Shown: piece after piece, positions 38,714 through 46,805 of the stretch
How the letters are laid out: the number at the start of each line of letters is the position of its first letter
Numbering within the stretch: the stretch's first letter is position 1
NCBI RefSeq assembly: GCF_023016285.1
Contig: NZ_CP095413.1
Span: 1 to 64,000 of the forward strand
From: Muricauda sp. SCSIO 64092
GTDB lineage: Bacteria > Bacteroidota > Bacteroidia > Flavobacteriales > Flavobacteriaceae
Length of the DNA: 64,000 bases
Direction: 5' to 3'
Position numbers and translations under genes: made by a program
Notes under the pieces: model-generated
What the model was told of the DNA's origin: nothing
The model's input: the letters and a program-made list of their open reading frames with translations, nothing else
The model's database searches: none

Positions 38714-39298
38714 ATGAAATTGGTCTTTGCCACACACAACCAAAACAAGTTCCAGGAAGTGAAAAACCTGGTCCCAACCTCTGTGGAATTGGTTTCCCTA
38801 CGGGACATTGGTTGTTATAATGAAATCCCGGAAACAGGAAAAACACTGGAAGAAAATGCCCAAATAAAGGCAGATTTTGTGACATCCACTTACGGACTTC
38901 CCAGTTTTTCCGATGATACCGGATTATTGGTCAACGCCTTAAATGGCGCACCGGGGGTCTACTCCGCGAGATATGCGGGGGCAGACAAGAATGCCAATGC
39001 CAATATGGACAAGCTCCTGGAGGAACTGCACGCTATTGGGGACAGGTCGGCCAGATTTGAGACGGTCATCGCCTTGAACCTGAACTCAGGATGCCATTTT
39101 TTCAAGGGGGTGGTCCATGGAAGCATTACCAAAGAAAAAAAAGGGAAAAAAGGCTTTGGCTATGACCCCATTTTTCAACCCAAAGGTTACGACAAAACCT
39201 TTGCCGAACTCCCCATGGAACAGAAAAATGGCATAAGCCATAGAGCCAAGGCCATGAAACAATTGGTTGACTTTCTCGCCACTTTGACCAATAGCTGA
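38714..39298 (+). CDS. rdgB: Non-canonical purine NTP diphosphatase (RdgB/HAM1 family)
   Basis: This house-cleaning enzyme hydrolyses ITP, dITP and XTP to monophosphates, keeping them out of nucleic acids. The 194-residue product starts MKLVFATHNQNKFQEVKNL and has the conserved SFSDDTGLLVNALNGAPGVY and FGYDPIFQPKGYDKTFAELP, with GISHRAKAM near the end. Length is normal. The gene appears monocistronic, and the helicase promoter begins just past it. Confidence 0.96.
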   Translation: MKLVFATHNQNKFQEVKNLVPTSVELVSLRDIGCYNEIPETGKTLEENAQIKADFVTSTYGLPSFSDDTGLLVNALNGAPGVYSARYAGADKNANANMDKLLEELHAIGDRSARFETVIALNLNSGCHFFKGVVHGSITKEKKGKKGFGYDPIFQPKGYDKTFAELPMEQKNGISHRAKAMKQLVDFLATLTNS

Positions 39299-39317
39299 TG
39301 AAATAAATGTACATTTG
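39283..39317 (+). promoter_or_regulatory. Putative promoter of the DEAD-box helicase gene
   Basis: TTTG (39283-39286) and TACATTTG followed by C (39310-39317) are 23 bases apart. The resulting leader would be about 110 bases, unusually long for this window. Confidence 0.5.
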
Positions 39318-39376
39318 CCGCTTATTTAATGTCGCGCCCAGGGAAAATGGGTAAAAAAGGGGTGTTGTGATGGGCT

Positions 39377-39430
39377 TTGTTTATACGGTTTTCGCTCGAT
39401 ACAGCACAGTAATAGCGAGTTTATAAACAA
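39377..39430 (+). promoter_or_regulatory. Leader hairpin ending four bases before the helicase start codon
   Basis: TTGTTTATA (39377-39385) pairs perfectly with TATAAACAA (39422-39430), and inside it TCGCT (39392-39396) pairs with AGCGA (39414-39418). The stem closes 4 bases before the ATG at 39435, so it could mask the ribosome landing site. An AT-rich, easily melted or helicase-sensitive stem here suggests control by temperature or by the helicase itself; this is inference. Confidence 0.5.
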
Positions 39431-39434
39431 TGAT

Positions 39435-41168
39435 ATGACACCATTTGAAAGTTTGGGACTGCAGGAGTCCCTATTAACTGCCATTTCCGATTTAGGGTTT
39501 GAATCCCCATCCGAAGTCCAGGAAAAAGCCATTCCCATTTTATTGGAGGACGAAACCGACCTGGTTGCACTGGCACAAACAGGAACCGGAAAGACTGCTG
39601 CATTCGGGTTTCCGCTGCTCCAGAAAATTGATGCCCAAAGCAGGACTACGCAAGGTCTCATCCTATCCCCTACCAGGGAATTGTGTTTACAGATCACCAA
39701 TGAAATGCAACTCTACTCCAAATATGAAAAGGGAGTCAATATTGTTGCTATCTACGGCGGTGCCAGTATTACCGAACAAGCCAAACAGATCAAAAGAGGA
39801 GCGCAGATCGTGGTCGCCACCCCAGGTCGTATGAAGGATATGATCCAAAGGGGAATTGTTGACATTACCAAAATTGAGTACTGTATTTTGGATGAGGCCG
39901 ATGAAATGCTCAATATGGGCTTTTATGAGGATATTAGGGATATCCTTTCCAATACGCCCGATGACAAGTCCACTTGGTTATTTTCGGCCACCATGCCCAA
40001 AGAGGTGGCCAGTATTGCCAAAAAGTTCATGCACAAACCCAAGGAGATTACGGTAGGTACCAAAAATGCAGGGGCAGTGACCGTGCAGCATGAATATTAT
40101 TTGGTGGGTGGCAGGGACAGGTACGCCGCGCTAAAGCGATTGGCCGATGCGAATCCTGGAATATTTTCCGTGGTTTTTTGTAGGACCAAAAGGGATACGC
40201 AAAAAATTGCCGAAAAACTAATTGAAGACGGATACAATGCCGGGGCCTTACATGGGGACCTAAGTCAGAACCAAAGGGATTTGGCCATGAACGCCTTTCG
40301 CAAAAAACAAATCCAACTCTTGATAGCGACCGATGTGGCGGCGCGCGGAATTGACGTGGATGATGTCACGCATGTGATCAACTATCAATTGCCCGATGAA
40401 ATCGAAACCTACACCCACCGAAGCGGACGTACGGGAAGGGCAGGAAAATCAGGTATTTCCATGGTCATCACCACACGAAGTGAACTTCGGAAAATAAAGG
40501 CCATTGAAAAGAAAATTCGACAGGATTTCATCGAAAAGAAAATTCCAACGGGAATTGAAATTTGCGAAATACAGCTGTACCATTTGGCCAGTAAAATCAG
40601 GGATACCAATATTGACCCGGATATTGAGGATTACCTTCCTGCCATTTATGATGTTTTGGAAGGCCTTGATCGGGATGAAATCATCAAAAAGATGGTTTCA
40701 GTCGAATTTACGAGGTTCTTTAGGTATTACAGTAATACCAGGGATTTGGATGAACAGAAATCATCAAAAGGGGAAAAAGGCCAAGAAGAAAGGCCAAAGG
40801 ATGGTTCGGTCCGCTATTTTATCAATGTAGGGGAACGGGATGGGTACGACTGGATGTCCCTAAAAGATTTCTTAAGGGAAAACCTTAAGCTGGATAAGGA
40901 GGATATCTATAGGGTGGACACCAAGGACAGTTTCTCCTTCTTTAACACAGATGCCAATTTAATGCCCTTAATACTGGAAGCCTTTCAGGATTTTAAAGTG
41001 GACGGACGTTTCATCAACGTAGAGGTTTCCAAAAACCCGGGCCGTAGTGGAAAGGGCAAAAAACGTGATCGTAGGAGAGGTGGACGAAAGGACGGTGGTG
41101 CCCCTTTCAACAAAAAGAAAAAATCCTCATCCAGACGAAAAAAGGGAAGGAATCCAGGCTTTTTTTAG
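39435..41168 (+). CDS. deaD: DEAD-box ATP-dependent RNA helicase (DeaD/CsdA type)
   Basis: A 577-residue RNA helicase for ribosome assembly and cold-adapted mRNA remodelling. Motifs are in order: Q-motif region, AQTGTGKTAAFGFPLL (Walker A, about 46-61), PTRELCLQI, the DEAD box at 153-156, SATMP, and in the second domain ATDVAARGIDVDDV and HRSGRTGRAG. A DbpA-type RNA-binding domain lies near 455-540 and a Lys/Arg-rich tail (KKRDRRRGG and RRKKGRNPGFF) ends the protein. It is preceded by a long leader with a hairpin against the start. Confidence 0.95.
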   Translation: MTPFESLGLQESLLTAISDLGFESPSEVQEKAIPILLEDETDLVALAQTGTGKTAAFGFPLLQKIDAQSRTTQGLILSPTRELCLQITNEMQLYSKYEKGVNIVAIYGGASITEQAKQIKRGAQIVVATPGRMKDMIQRGIVDITKIEYCILDEADEMLNMGFYEDIRDILSNTPDDKSTWLFSATMPKEVASIAKKFMHKPKEITVGTKNAGAVTVQHEYYLVGGRDRYAALKRLADANPGIFSVVFCRTKRDTQKIAEKLIEDGYNAGALHGDLSQNQRDLAMNAFRKKQIQLLIATDVAARGIDVDDVTHVINYQLPDEIETYTHRSGRTGRAGKSGISMVITTRSELRKIKAIEKKIRQDFIEKKIPTGIEICEIQLYHLASKIRDTNIDPDIEDYLPAIYDVLEGLDRDEIIKKMVSVEFTRFFRYYSNTRDLDEQKSSKGEKGQEERPKDGSVRYFINVGERDGYDWMSLKDFLRENLKLDKEDIYRVDTKDSFSFFNTDANLMPLILEAFQDFKVDGRFINVEVSKNPGRSGKGKKRDRRRGGRKDGGAPFNKKKKSSSRRKKGRNPGFF

Positions 41169-41243
41169 TTAATGAGTTCCAAAAAGGCAAGGCAGCCCCA
41201 TTAAATTCCGTTGTTTTGTATCTTTAAGGTTGAAAATTGCTTG

Positions 41244-42020
41244 ATGAAAAGACTTTTATGCTTCACTTTCCTTCTCCTAGGGACACTGGTATTTAGCCAG
41301 GAAAATGAGGAAGATATCCAGGCCGAAGAAATCGTTGCCACAGTGCTCAATGCCCAAACGAACTTCCCTTTGGAAAGTGTGCATGTCATTAACTTAAACA
41401 AGGTGATCGGAACCATCACCGACCAAGATGGTAAATTTAGGATTACTGCCGCCGTAAATGATACCCTTTATTTGACCTACCTTGGTTTTAAGCCCCAAAA
41501 AGTAAGGGTGACCAATGACATGTTTCGAATTAAGGACACCAAGATATTCCTAACGGAATTGGCTTATGCCCTGGAAGAGGTGATTGTAAGGCCCTATCAG
41601 CTTACAGGGTACCTGGAGATAGATGTAAAGAACCTACCGGTCAACAACGCGTATCAATACAGTATTTCAGGACTTAACAAGAGTTATGAAGGGGGCAGTA
41701 AAAGTCCAAGTGCCGTCACCAAAGTCCTTGGTGCCATCCTAAATCCCGCAGATCTGCTCCGTAACTTATTTGGCAAGAAACCACAACAGATGCGAAAATT
41801 GCGGAAAATGAAAGAGGATGAGAACATCCGGGATCTTTTGGCCTCAAAATTTGATCGTGAAACACTGAAACAGCTACTCCAACTTGAAAAGATGGATATT
41901 GAGGACATCCTCAACAATTGTAGTTATTCACGATCCTTCATACAAACCGCGAATGACCTACAGATTCTGGATGCCATAAGCAATTGCTATGAGGAATATA
42001 AGGTGCTTAACAGGGGATAA
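41244..42020 (+). CDS. Exported CarboxypepD_reg-like domain protein
   Basis: A 258-residue exported protein. The signal peptide ends at VFSQ. A carboxypeptidase-regulatory beta-sandwich (about residues 30-110: FPLESVHVINLNKVIGTITD, then FRITAAVNDTLYLTYLGF) is followed by a helical, Lys-rich region (about 170-258) with no domain I know. Unlike in TonB receptors, the beta-sandwich is not joined to a barrel. It probably acts in the periplasm or at the outer membrane. I use the ATG at 41244, which gives the signal peptide. Confidence 0.8.
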   Translation: MKRLLCFTFLLLGTLVFSQENEEDIQAEEIVATVLNAQTNFPLESVHVINLNKVIGTITDQDGKFRITAAVNDTLYLTYLGFKPQKVRVTNDMFRIKDTKIFLTELAYALEEVIVRPYQLTGYLEIDVKNLPVNNAYQYSISGLNKSYEGGSKSPSAVTKVLGAILNPADLLRNLFGKKPQQMRKLRKMKEDENIRDLLASKFDRETLKQLLQLEKMDIEDILNNCSYSRSFIQTANDLQILDAISNCYEEYKVLNRG

Positions 42021-42112
42021 GGCTTGGCATTTTCCGATTTTCCGAAATCCCCATTTAAATAAATTTTCTATTCTTGCGAGCATTTTATAGCTTTAGGCAA
42101 AATCCTCAAAGC

Positions 42113-43810
42113 ATGAGAAAACTACTTATCGCTATGTCGATATTGACTTCTCTTTTTGGCTGCAAAAACTCTCAAAAAGAAACGCCCCAAAAAAATCCGG
42201 AAACCCTCACCACAAACCAAAAGCAGGATGAGCATTCCAAAACCCCTTTTGTTTGGGAGGGGGCCAACATCTATTTCCTTTTAACGGATAGGTTCAACAA
42301 TGGACAACCTGAAAAGGATATCAATTTTGAACGTAAGGACTCCACGGCAGTGCTTAGGGGATTTGAAGGAGGGGATATTGCCGGAATTACCCAAAAGATT
42401 GAAGACGGATACTTTACCGATTTAGGAATCAATGCAATTTGGTTTACCCCGGTTGTTGAACAAATCCATGGCGCCACGGATGAAGGAACCGGAGTCACCT
42501 ATGGCTACCACGGGTATTGGACCAAGGATTGGACTACGATCGACCCTAATTTTGGCACGAAGAAGGATTTGGAAAACCTGGTCAAAACGGCCCATGCCAA
42601 TGGAATCCGCGTTTTACTGGATGTAGTTCTCAATCATACAGGGCCGGTAACGGCCATTGATCCCGTTTGGCCCGATGAGTGGGTGCGAACATCCCCGGCT
42701 TGTGCATTTGACAATTATGAAAATACTACGGCTTGTACCCTAGTACGCAATCTTCCCGATATTTTAACGGAATCTGATGAACCCGTGGAATTACCGGATA
42801 CCTTATTGGCCAAATGGAAAGAGGAAGGTCGTCTAAGTCAGGAATTGGATGAACTTAACCTTTTCTTTGAGCGTACGGGATATCCCAGGGCGCCACGATT
42901 TTACATTATCAAATGGCTTACGGACTACATCCATGAATTTGGAGTGGACGGATTCCGGGTGGATACGGTTAAACACGTTAATGAAAATGCATGGGCAGAA
43001 TTAAAAAAGGAAGCAGATTATGCCTTTGAAACCTGGAAAAAGAAGCACCCCAACGGCGTATTGGACGATAAACCGTTCTACATGGTAGGGGAAGTTTATA
43101 ATTATGGTATCTCAGGTGGGCGCAGTTTTGATTTTGGCGATAAAAAGGTGGACTACTTTGCCAACGGTTTCACCAGCCTGATCAATTTTGATTTAAAAAA
43201 CGATGCTAACCAGACATACGAGAAAGTATTTAAGAAGTACAGTTACTTGCTCAACACAAAATTTCAGGGAAAAAGTGTCCTTAATTATCTCACTTCGCAT
43301 GATGACGGTAACCCTTATGATGCTGACCGAAGCAAACCCTATCGCTCGGCAAACATGTTATTGTTGACCCCAGGGGCCTCACAAGTATATTATGGGGATG
43401 AAACCATGCGTCCCCTTAAAGTGGTGGGCGCAGAAGGGGATGCGAACCTTAGGTCCTACATGAACTGGGAGGACCTGGATACCGTACCAAAGGTTCAAAA
43501 GGTTCATGAACACTGGCAAAAACTGGGAAAATTCAGAAGAGATCATCCCGCCATTGGAGCTGGTAAACACAAAAGGTTGGCCAAAAGCCCCTATGTTTTT
43601 TCCAGAACTTATATTGATGGGGAGTACCGTGATAAAGTTGTCGTTGGACTGGATTTGCCCAAAGGCAAAAAATCCCTTCGGGTAAAAGGGTTCTTTGGTG
43701 ATGGCACCGTATTGTACGATGCATATTCCGATACTCGGGTCATGGTCAAAAATGGTAAGGTCGTTCTCGAAAACGACTACGACACTGCCCTCTTGGAACC
43801 CAGTGAGTAG
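42113..43810 (+). CDS. Alpha-amylase family (GH13) lipoprotein
   Basis: A 565-residue lipoprotein; the lipobox cysteine is C15 in LTSLFGCKNSQK. The catalytic barrel shows the GH13 motifs VLLDVVLNHTG, GFRVDTVKHV with nucleophile D284, MVGEVYNYG with acid/base E327, and LTSHDDG. A C-terminal beta domain follows. It resembles cyclomaltodextrin glucanotransferase-like and alpha-amylase enzymes acting on starch or glycogen. No susC/susD pair is adjacent, so it is not a classical polysaccharide locus. The start at 42113 yields the signal peptide. Confidence 0.92.
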   Translation: MRKLLIAMSILTSLFGCKNSQKETPQKNPETLTTNQKQDEHSKTPFVWEGANIYFLLTDRFNNGQPEKDINFERKDSTAVLRGFEGGDIAGITQKIEDGYFTDLGINAIWFTPVVEQIHGATDEGTGVTYGYHGYWTKDWTTIDPNFGTKKDLENLVKTAHANGIRVLLDVVLNHTGPVTAIDPVWPDEWVRTSPACAFDNYENTTACTLVRNLPDILTESDEPVELPDTLLAKWKEEGRLSQELDELNLFFERTGYPRAPRFYIIKWLTDYIHEFGVDGFRVDTVKHVNENAWAELKKEADYAFETWKKKHPNGVLDDKPFYMVGEVYNYGISGGRSFDFGDKKVDYFANGFTSLINFDLKNDANQTYEKVFKKYSYLLNTKFQGKSVLNYLTSHDDGNPYDADRSKPYRSANMLLLTPGASQVYYGDETMRPLKVVGAEGDANLRSYMNWEDLDTVPKVQKVHEHWQKLGKFRRDHPAIGAGKHKRLAKSPYVFSRTYIDGEYRDKVVVGLDLPKGKKSLRVKGFFGDGTVLYDAYSDTRVMVKNGKVVLENDYDTALLEPSE

Positions 43811-43812
43811 TG

Positions 43813-44193
43813 TTATTTCCTGGAATGTAACGCTATACGGTTACCTTCTGAGTCGTGGAACAATCCCATATAGCCAACATCCGGACTTATTTGGGTTTTG
43901 GGTTTTAAGATGTGGCCTCCCACATTTTCAATTCGGTCCAACTCATTTTGGACGTCTTCACTGGCAAAGTAAATCAATACACCTTCCTTATGGTTTGGAA
44001 TATACCATTCGGGCTGTAAAATCAAGGAACCTGAACAACCTGCTTTCCCTTCGGACCAGGGAAACCAACCCATTAATGTTCCCCCAAAGTCCTGTACTTG
44101 AATGGTAATTTCAAATACTTCTTCGTAAAACTTCCTTGCACGGTCCATATCCGTTACCGGAATTTCAAACCAACCTACCATATTCTGTTCCAT
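43813..44193 (-). CDS. VOC family (glyoxalase/bleomycin-resistance fold) protein
   Basis: A 126-residue protein with the paired beta-alpha-beta-beta-beta folds of the vicinal oxygen chelate family. It opens MVGWFEIPVTDMDRARKFYE and ends NVGGHILKPKTQISPDVGYM then FHDSEGNRIALHS, like PhnB/YdcJ-type members. Its substrate is unknown. It lies 4 bases after the SRPBCC gene and is probably co-transcribed. Confidence 0.88.
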   Translation of the reverse strand: MEQNMVGWFEIPVTDMDRARKFYEEVFEITIQVQDFGGTLMGWFPWSEGKAGCSGSLILQPEWYIPNHKEGVLIYFASEDVQNELDRIENVGGHILKPKTQISPDVGYMGLFHDSEGNRIALHSRK

Positions 44194-44197
44194 TAGG

Positions 44198-44725
44198 TTA
44201 CTTTTCCAAGAGGCCCTTTAATGAAGCCAATCCCTCCTCAAAATCCTTTCCAACCATCTTATCCATGCTCATAAACAGCATCATGATACTGAACGGAAAC
44301 TTGTTTTTCCCCGAAAAACCCCAGGTGACTTTTGTCTTTCCCGATTCCGCATCTTCCGTTTCAAAATAACAATCGGATTCGGACTTCCAGGGTTTTAGAA
44401 ATCGTAGTTCCCCTTCAATACGTTCGCCATCCACAATTTTGGTGATTTCCTGTTCGCCCTCTCCCACTTCTTTGTTCCCGTTCCAGTAGCTCACTGAGCC
44501 AACTTCCCCGTCGTTTCCCCTATATTCTTTGTGCATGTCAGGGTCCCTTTTTGCCCAGGGCGACCATTCGTCCTGCTTTTTTAAAGAACGCAAAAAAGGA
44601 AACACCTGGTCCTTAGGGGTATCGATCACTATAGATCGGGAAACATCATAGGTTTTGGGGGCCAGTATTGCCAGGATAAGTATGAGCAAAACAATTCCGG
44701 CCAAAATGTAAAGTAGTGTAGTCAT
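44198..44725 (-). CDS. SRPBCC family protein with N-terminal membrane anchor
   Basis: A 175-residue protein with one N-terminal transmembrane helix (about 4-23) and a START/SRPBCC-type lipid-binding fold (DVSRSIVIDTPKDQVFPFLR, then WSPWAKRDPDM and YWNGNKEVGEGEQEI). Proteins of this type resemble polyketide cyclases and lipid carriers; ligands are unknown. It is the first gene of a two-gene unit with the VOC protein. Confidence 0.85.
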   Translation of the reverse strand: MTTLLYILAGIVLLILILAILAPKTYDVSRSIVIDTPKDQVFPFLRSLKKQDEWSPWAKRDPDMHKEYRGNDGEVGSVSYWNGNKEVGEGEQEITKIVDGERIEGELRFLKPWKSESDCYFETEDAESGKTKVTWGFSGKNKFPFSIMMLFMSMDKMVGKDFEEGLASLKGLLEK

Positions 44726-44764
44726 CTGTTTATAAATTGGTTACGTTTAAATGTACAAAAAACA

Positions 44765-45418
44765 TCAATTCCCCTGGTAACGACTGATAATCTGTTCCAC
44801 CTTCTTGATGGACTTTTTGGTCCAATCCAGCCGTTTTTCCAATAGTTCGGCTTGGGTCAATTGCCAAGGAAGTGTTGTTTTCCTTAGATTATCGGCAAGT
44901 TGTTGAATGATTATGGCGGCTGAAACGGATACGTTAAGACTTTCGGAAAAACCTACCATTGGAATTTTTAAAAACCTATCCGCCTGTTCCAAAACCTCCG
45001 TGCTCAATCCTTCCCATTCCGTTCCAAAAAACACTGCTGTTTTTGTATCCACTTGAAACTCGGAAAGTGAATATGCATCTTGGTGGGGGATCGTTGCCAC
45101 AATGGAATATCCCCTTTCCTTAAGTATCTTGATGCAATCCGTAGTGTTTTGGTGCCGTACTAGATCTACCCATTGCTGCGCCCCTAAGGCGATGTTCTTA
45201 TCCAGCTTGTCCCCAAATCGGCCCTCAATGCTGTGTACCTCTTGAATGCCAAAGGCATCGCAACTTCTAAGAATGGCACTGGTATTGTGCATTTGGTATA
45301 CATCCTCAATGGCCACGGTCAAAAATTTGGTACGCTCGGAGAGCACTTTGCGAAAACGTTCCTTTCGGTTCTCCGTAAGGTAATCTTCCAAATAGGCCAG
45401 CAAATCACAATCGATCAT
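44765..45418 (-). CDS. trmH: tRNA 2'-O-methyltransferase, TrmH family
   Basis: A 217-residue SPOUT methyltransferase that most likely modifies G18 in the tRNA D-loop. Motif 1 is NTSAILRSCDAFGIQEVHSI, motif 2 FFGTEWEGLSTEVLEQAD and motif 3 IPMVGFSESLNVSVSAAII, followed by a C-terminal helical extension as in TrmH. Members of this family also modify 23S rRNA, so the tRNA target is inference from the closest pattern. The gene is divergent from cobB with a 90-base spacer. Confidence 0.88.
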   Translation of the reverse strand: MIDCDLLAYLEDYLTENRKERFRKVLSERTKFLTVAIEDVYQMHNTSAILRSCDAFGIQEVHSIEGRFGDKLDKNIALGAQQWVDLVRHQNTTDCIKILKERGYSIVATIPHQDAYSLSEFQVDTKTAVFFGTEWEGLSTEVLEQADRFLKIPMVGFSESLNVSVSAAIIIQQLADNLRKTTLPWQLTQAELLEKRLDWTKKSIKKVEQIISRYQGN

Positions 45419-45508
45419 AGGATCAAGATAATGAAAATACTATTTTTGAATTCCAGCTTCCATTTAAGTAAGTTGGGCGACGATGTAAGTATCCAAAAAC
45501 ACCTGACA

Positions 45509-46204
45509 ATGGACAAAAAAAGAGTTGTTGTTCTCACTGGAGCCGGAATGAGTGCCGAAAGTGGCCTCAAAACCTTTAGGGATGCCAATGGGCTTTGGGA
45601 GGGCCATAATGTTATGGAAGTTGCTTCCCCGCAGGGCTTTTCCAGAAATCCAGAACTGGTTTTGGAATTTTACAATCAAAGGCGTCGGCAGCTTTTACAA
45701 GTGGAACCCAATGCTGGCCACAAAGCCTTGGTGGAACTGGAAAACTATTTTAACGTCGATATTGTTACCCAAAATATAGACAACCTCCATGAGAAGGCGG
45801 GGAGTTCCGCAGTATTACACCTGCATGGGGAGCTTTTAAAGGTCCGAAGCATTAGGGATGAAACCACGATATTGGATTGGACCACCGATCTTGTTTTGGG
45901 TGATTTGGACGCCAGGGGCCACCAACTTAGGCCCCATGTGGTGTGGTTCGGGGAAATGGTACCCATGTTGGAACCCGCTATTGCAATTACCGCCATGGCG
46001 GATGTATTGATCATTATCGGAACATCAATGCAGGTATATCCCGCCGCAAGTCTCATAAACTATGTCCCCTCGGGTACGCCCATTTATTTTGTTGACCCCA
46101 GACCCACTATTCGGGAAATGGATTTTGAGCACTTGACCATTATCCCCAAAACGGCTGTTGAAGGTGTTCCCCATTTGGTTCAAAAACTTGGTAAAGACCT
46201 ATGA
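45509..46204 (+). CDS. cobB: NAD-dependent protein deacylase (sirtuin, CobB type)
   Basis: Sirtuins remove acyl groups from lysines using NAD. The 231-residue product starts MDKKRVVVLTGAGMSAESGL, with the NAD-binding GAGMSAESG, TQNIDNLHEKAG, the catalytic His in LHLHGE and RPHVVWFGEM. The usual zinc-binding cysteine pairs are not present in the RSIRDETTILDWTTDL region, as in some short bacterial sirtuins. I place the start at 45509; the frame is open 276 bases further upstream but that stretch overlaps trmH antisense. The stop overlaps the next ATG (ATGA). Confidence 0.93.
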   Translation: MDKKRVVVLTGAGMSAESGLKTFRDANGLWEGHNVMEVASPQGFSRNPELVLEFYNQRRRQLLQVEPNAGHKALVELENYFNVDIVTQNIDNLHEKAGSSAVLHLHGELLKVRSIRDETTILDWTTDLVLGDLDARGHQLRPHVVWFGEMVPMLEPAIAITAMADVLIIIGTSMQVYPAASLINYVPSGTPIYFVDPRPTIREMDFEHLTIIPKTAVEGVPHLVQKLGKDL

Positions 46205-46773
46205 CTGCCCAGCAGTTACATAGGCAACTCAATACGGGGCGGATAAATAAACCGGATGTGGACAGACTCGTTGCCCGTGTACTGGCTTCCCCAGAATTGG
46301 TGGGGCCATTGTTCAAGGAAGTAGATATCCATGATAAGGAGGATAATTTTGCCGCAAGCTGGATATTTGACCATGTTATGCGTAAGAAATTGGAATTGAT
46401 CGTACCCATCCTCAATGATTTTATCAAGGGATTGGATCGGATGCAATCGGAATCTTCCATACGTCCCATGGCCCATATATGTCAACTGTTGACACAGGCC
46501 TACTACAAGGCGAAACACCCCCTTTTCATAAATGCGTTGTCTTTGGCTTATTTGGAAAAGATGGCTACGGTGTGTTTTGACTGGCTCATTGAAGAGCATA
46601 AAGTGGCCACGAAAGTTTTTGCCATGACCAGTCTGTTCTATCTGGGCGAAACCTTTGATTGGATACGGCCTGAGCTGAAATCCGTTTTGGAACAACATCT
46701 TCCCCAAGGTTCCGCCGGGTTTCAAAATAGGGGAATTAAAATCCTGAACAAACTAAAGAAGTTGGGGTATTAA
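46201..46773 (+). CDS. Helical-repeat protein between cobB and purB, function unknown
   Basis: A 190-residue soluble protein made of successive amphipathic helices (RINKPDVDRLVARVLASPEL, MRKKLELIVPILNDFIKGL, IRPMAHICQLLTQAYY), suggesting a HEAT/ARM-like alpha solenoid. It has no catalytic motif. Homologues next to purB are sometimes labelled adenylosuccinate lyase; I see no lyase signature and consider that an artefact of position. The start codon overlaps the cobB stop (ATGA) and purB begins 32 bases downstream, so the three genes are likely one transcript. Confidence 0.72.
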   Translation: MTAQQLHRQLNTGRINKPDVDRLVARVLASPELVGPLFKEVDIHDKEDNFAASWIFDHVMRKKLELIVPILNDFIKGLDRMQSESSIRPMAHICQLLTQAYYKAKHPLFINALSLAYLEKMATVCFDWLIEEHKVATKVFAMTSLFYLGETFDWIRPELKSVLEQHLPQGSAGFQNRGIKILNKLKKLGY

Positions 46774-46805
46774 GCTATCTTTGAGGTTTTCTAAAATCCA
46801 CTTCA

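Noticed and set aside
45233..45508. N-terminal extension of the sirtuin by 92 residues
   Set aside because: It is antisense to trmH and has no sirtuin-like residues; the ATG at 45509 gives the family start.
46201..46773. Second adenylosuccinate lyase, as homologues are sometimes named
   Set aside because: There is no fumarase/aspartase signature and the length is far too short.
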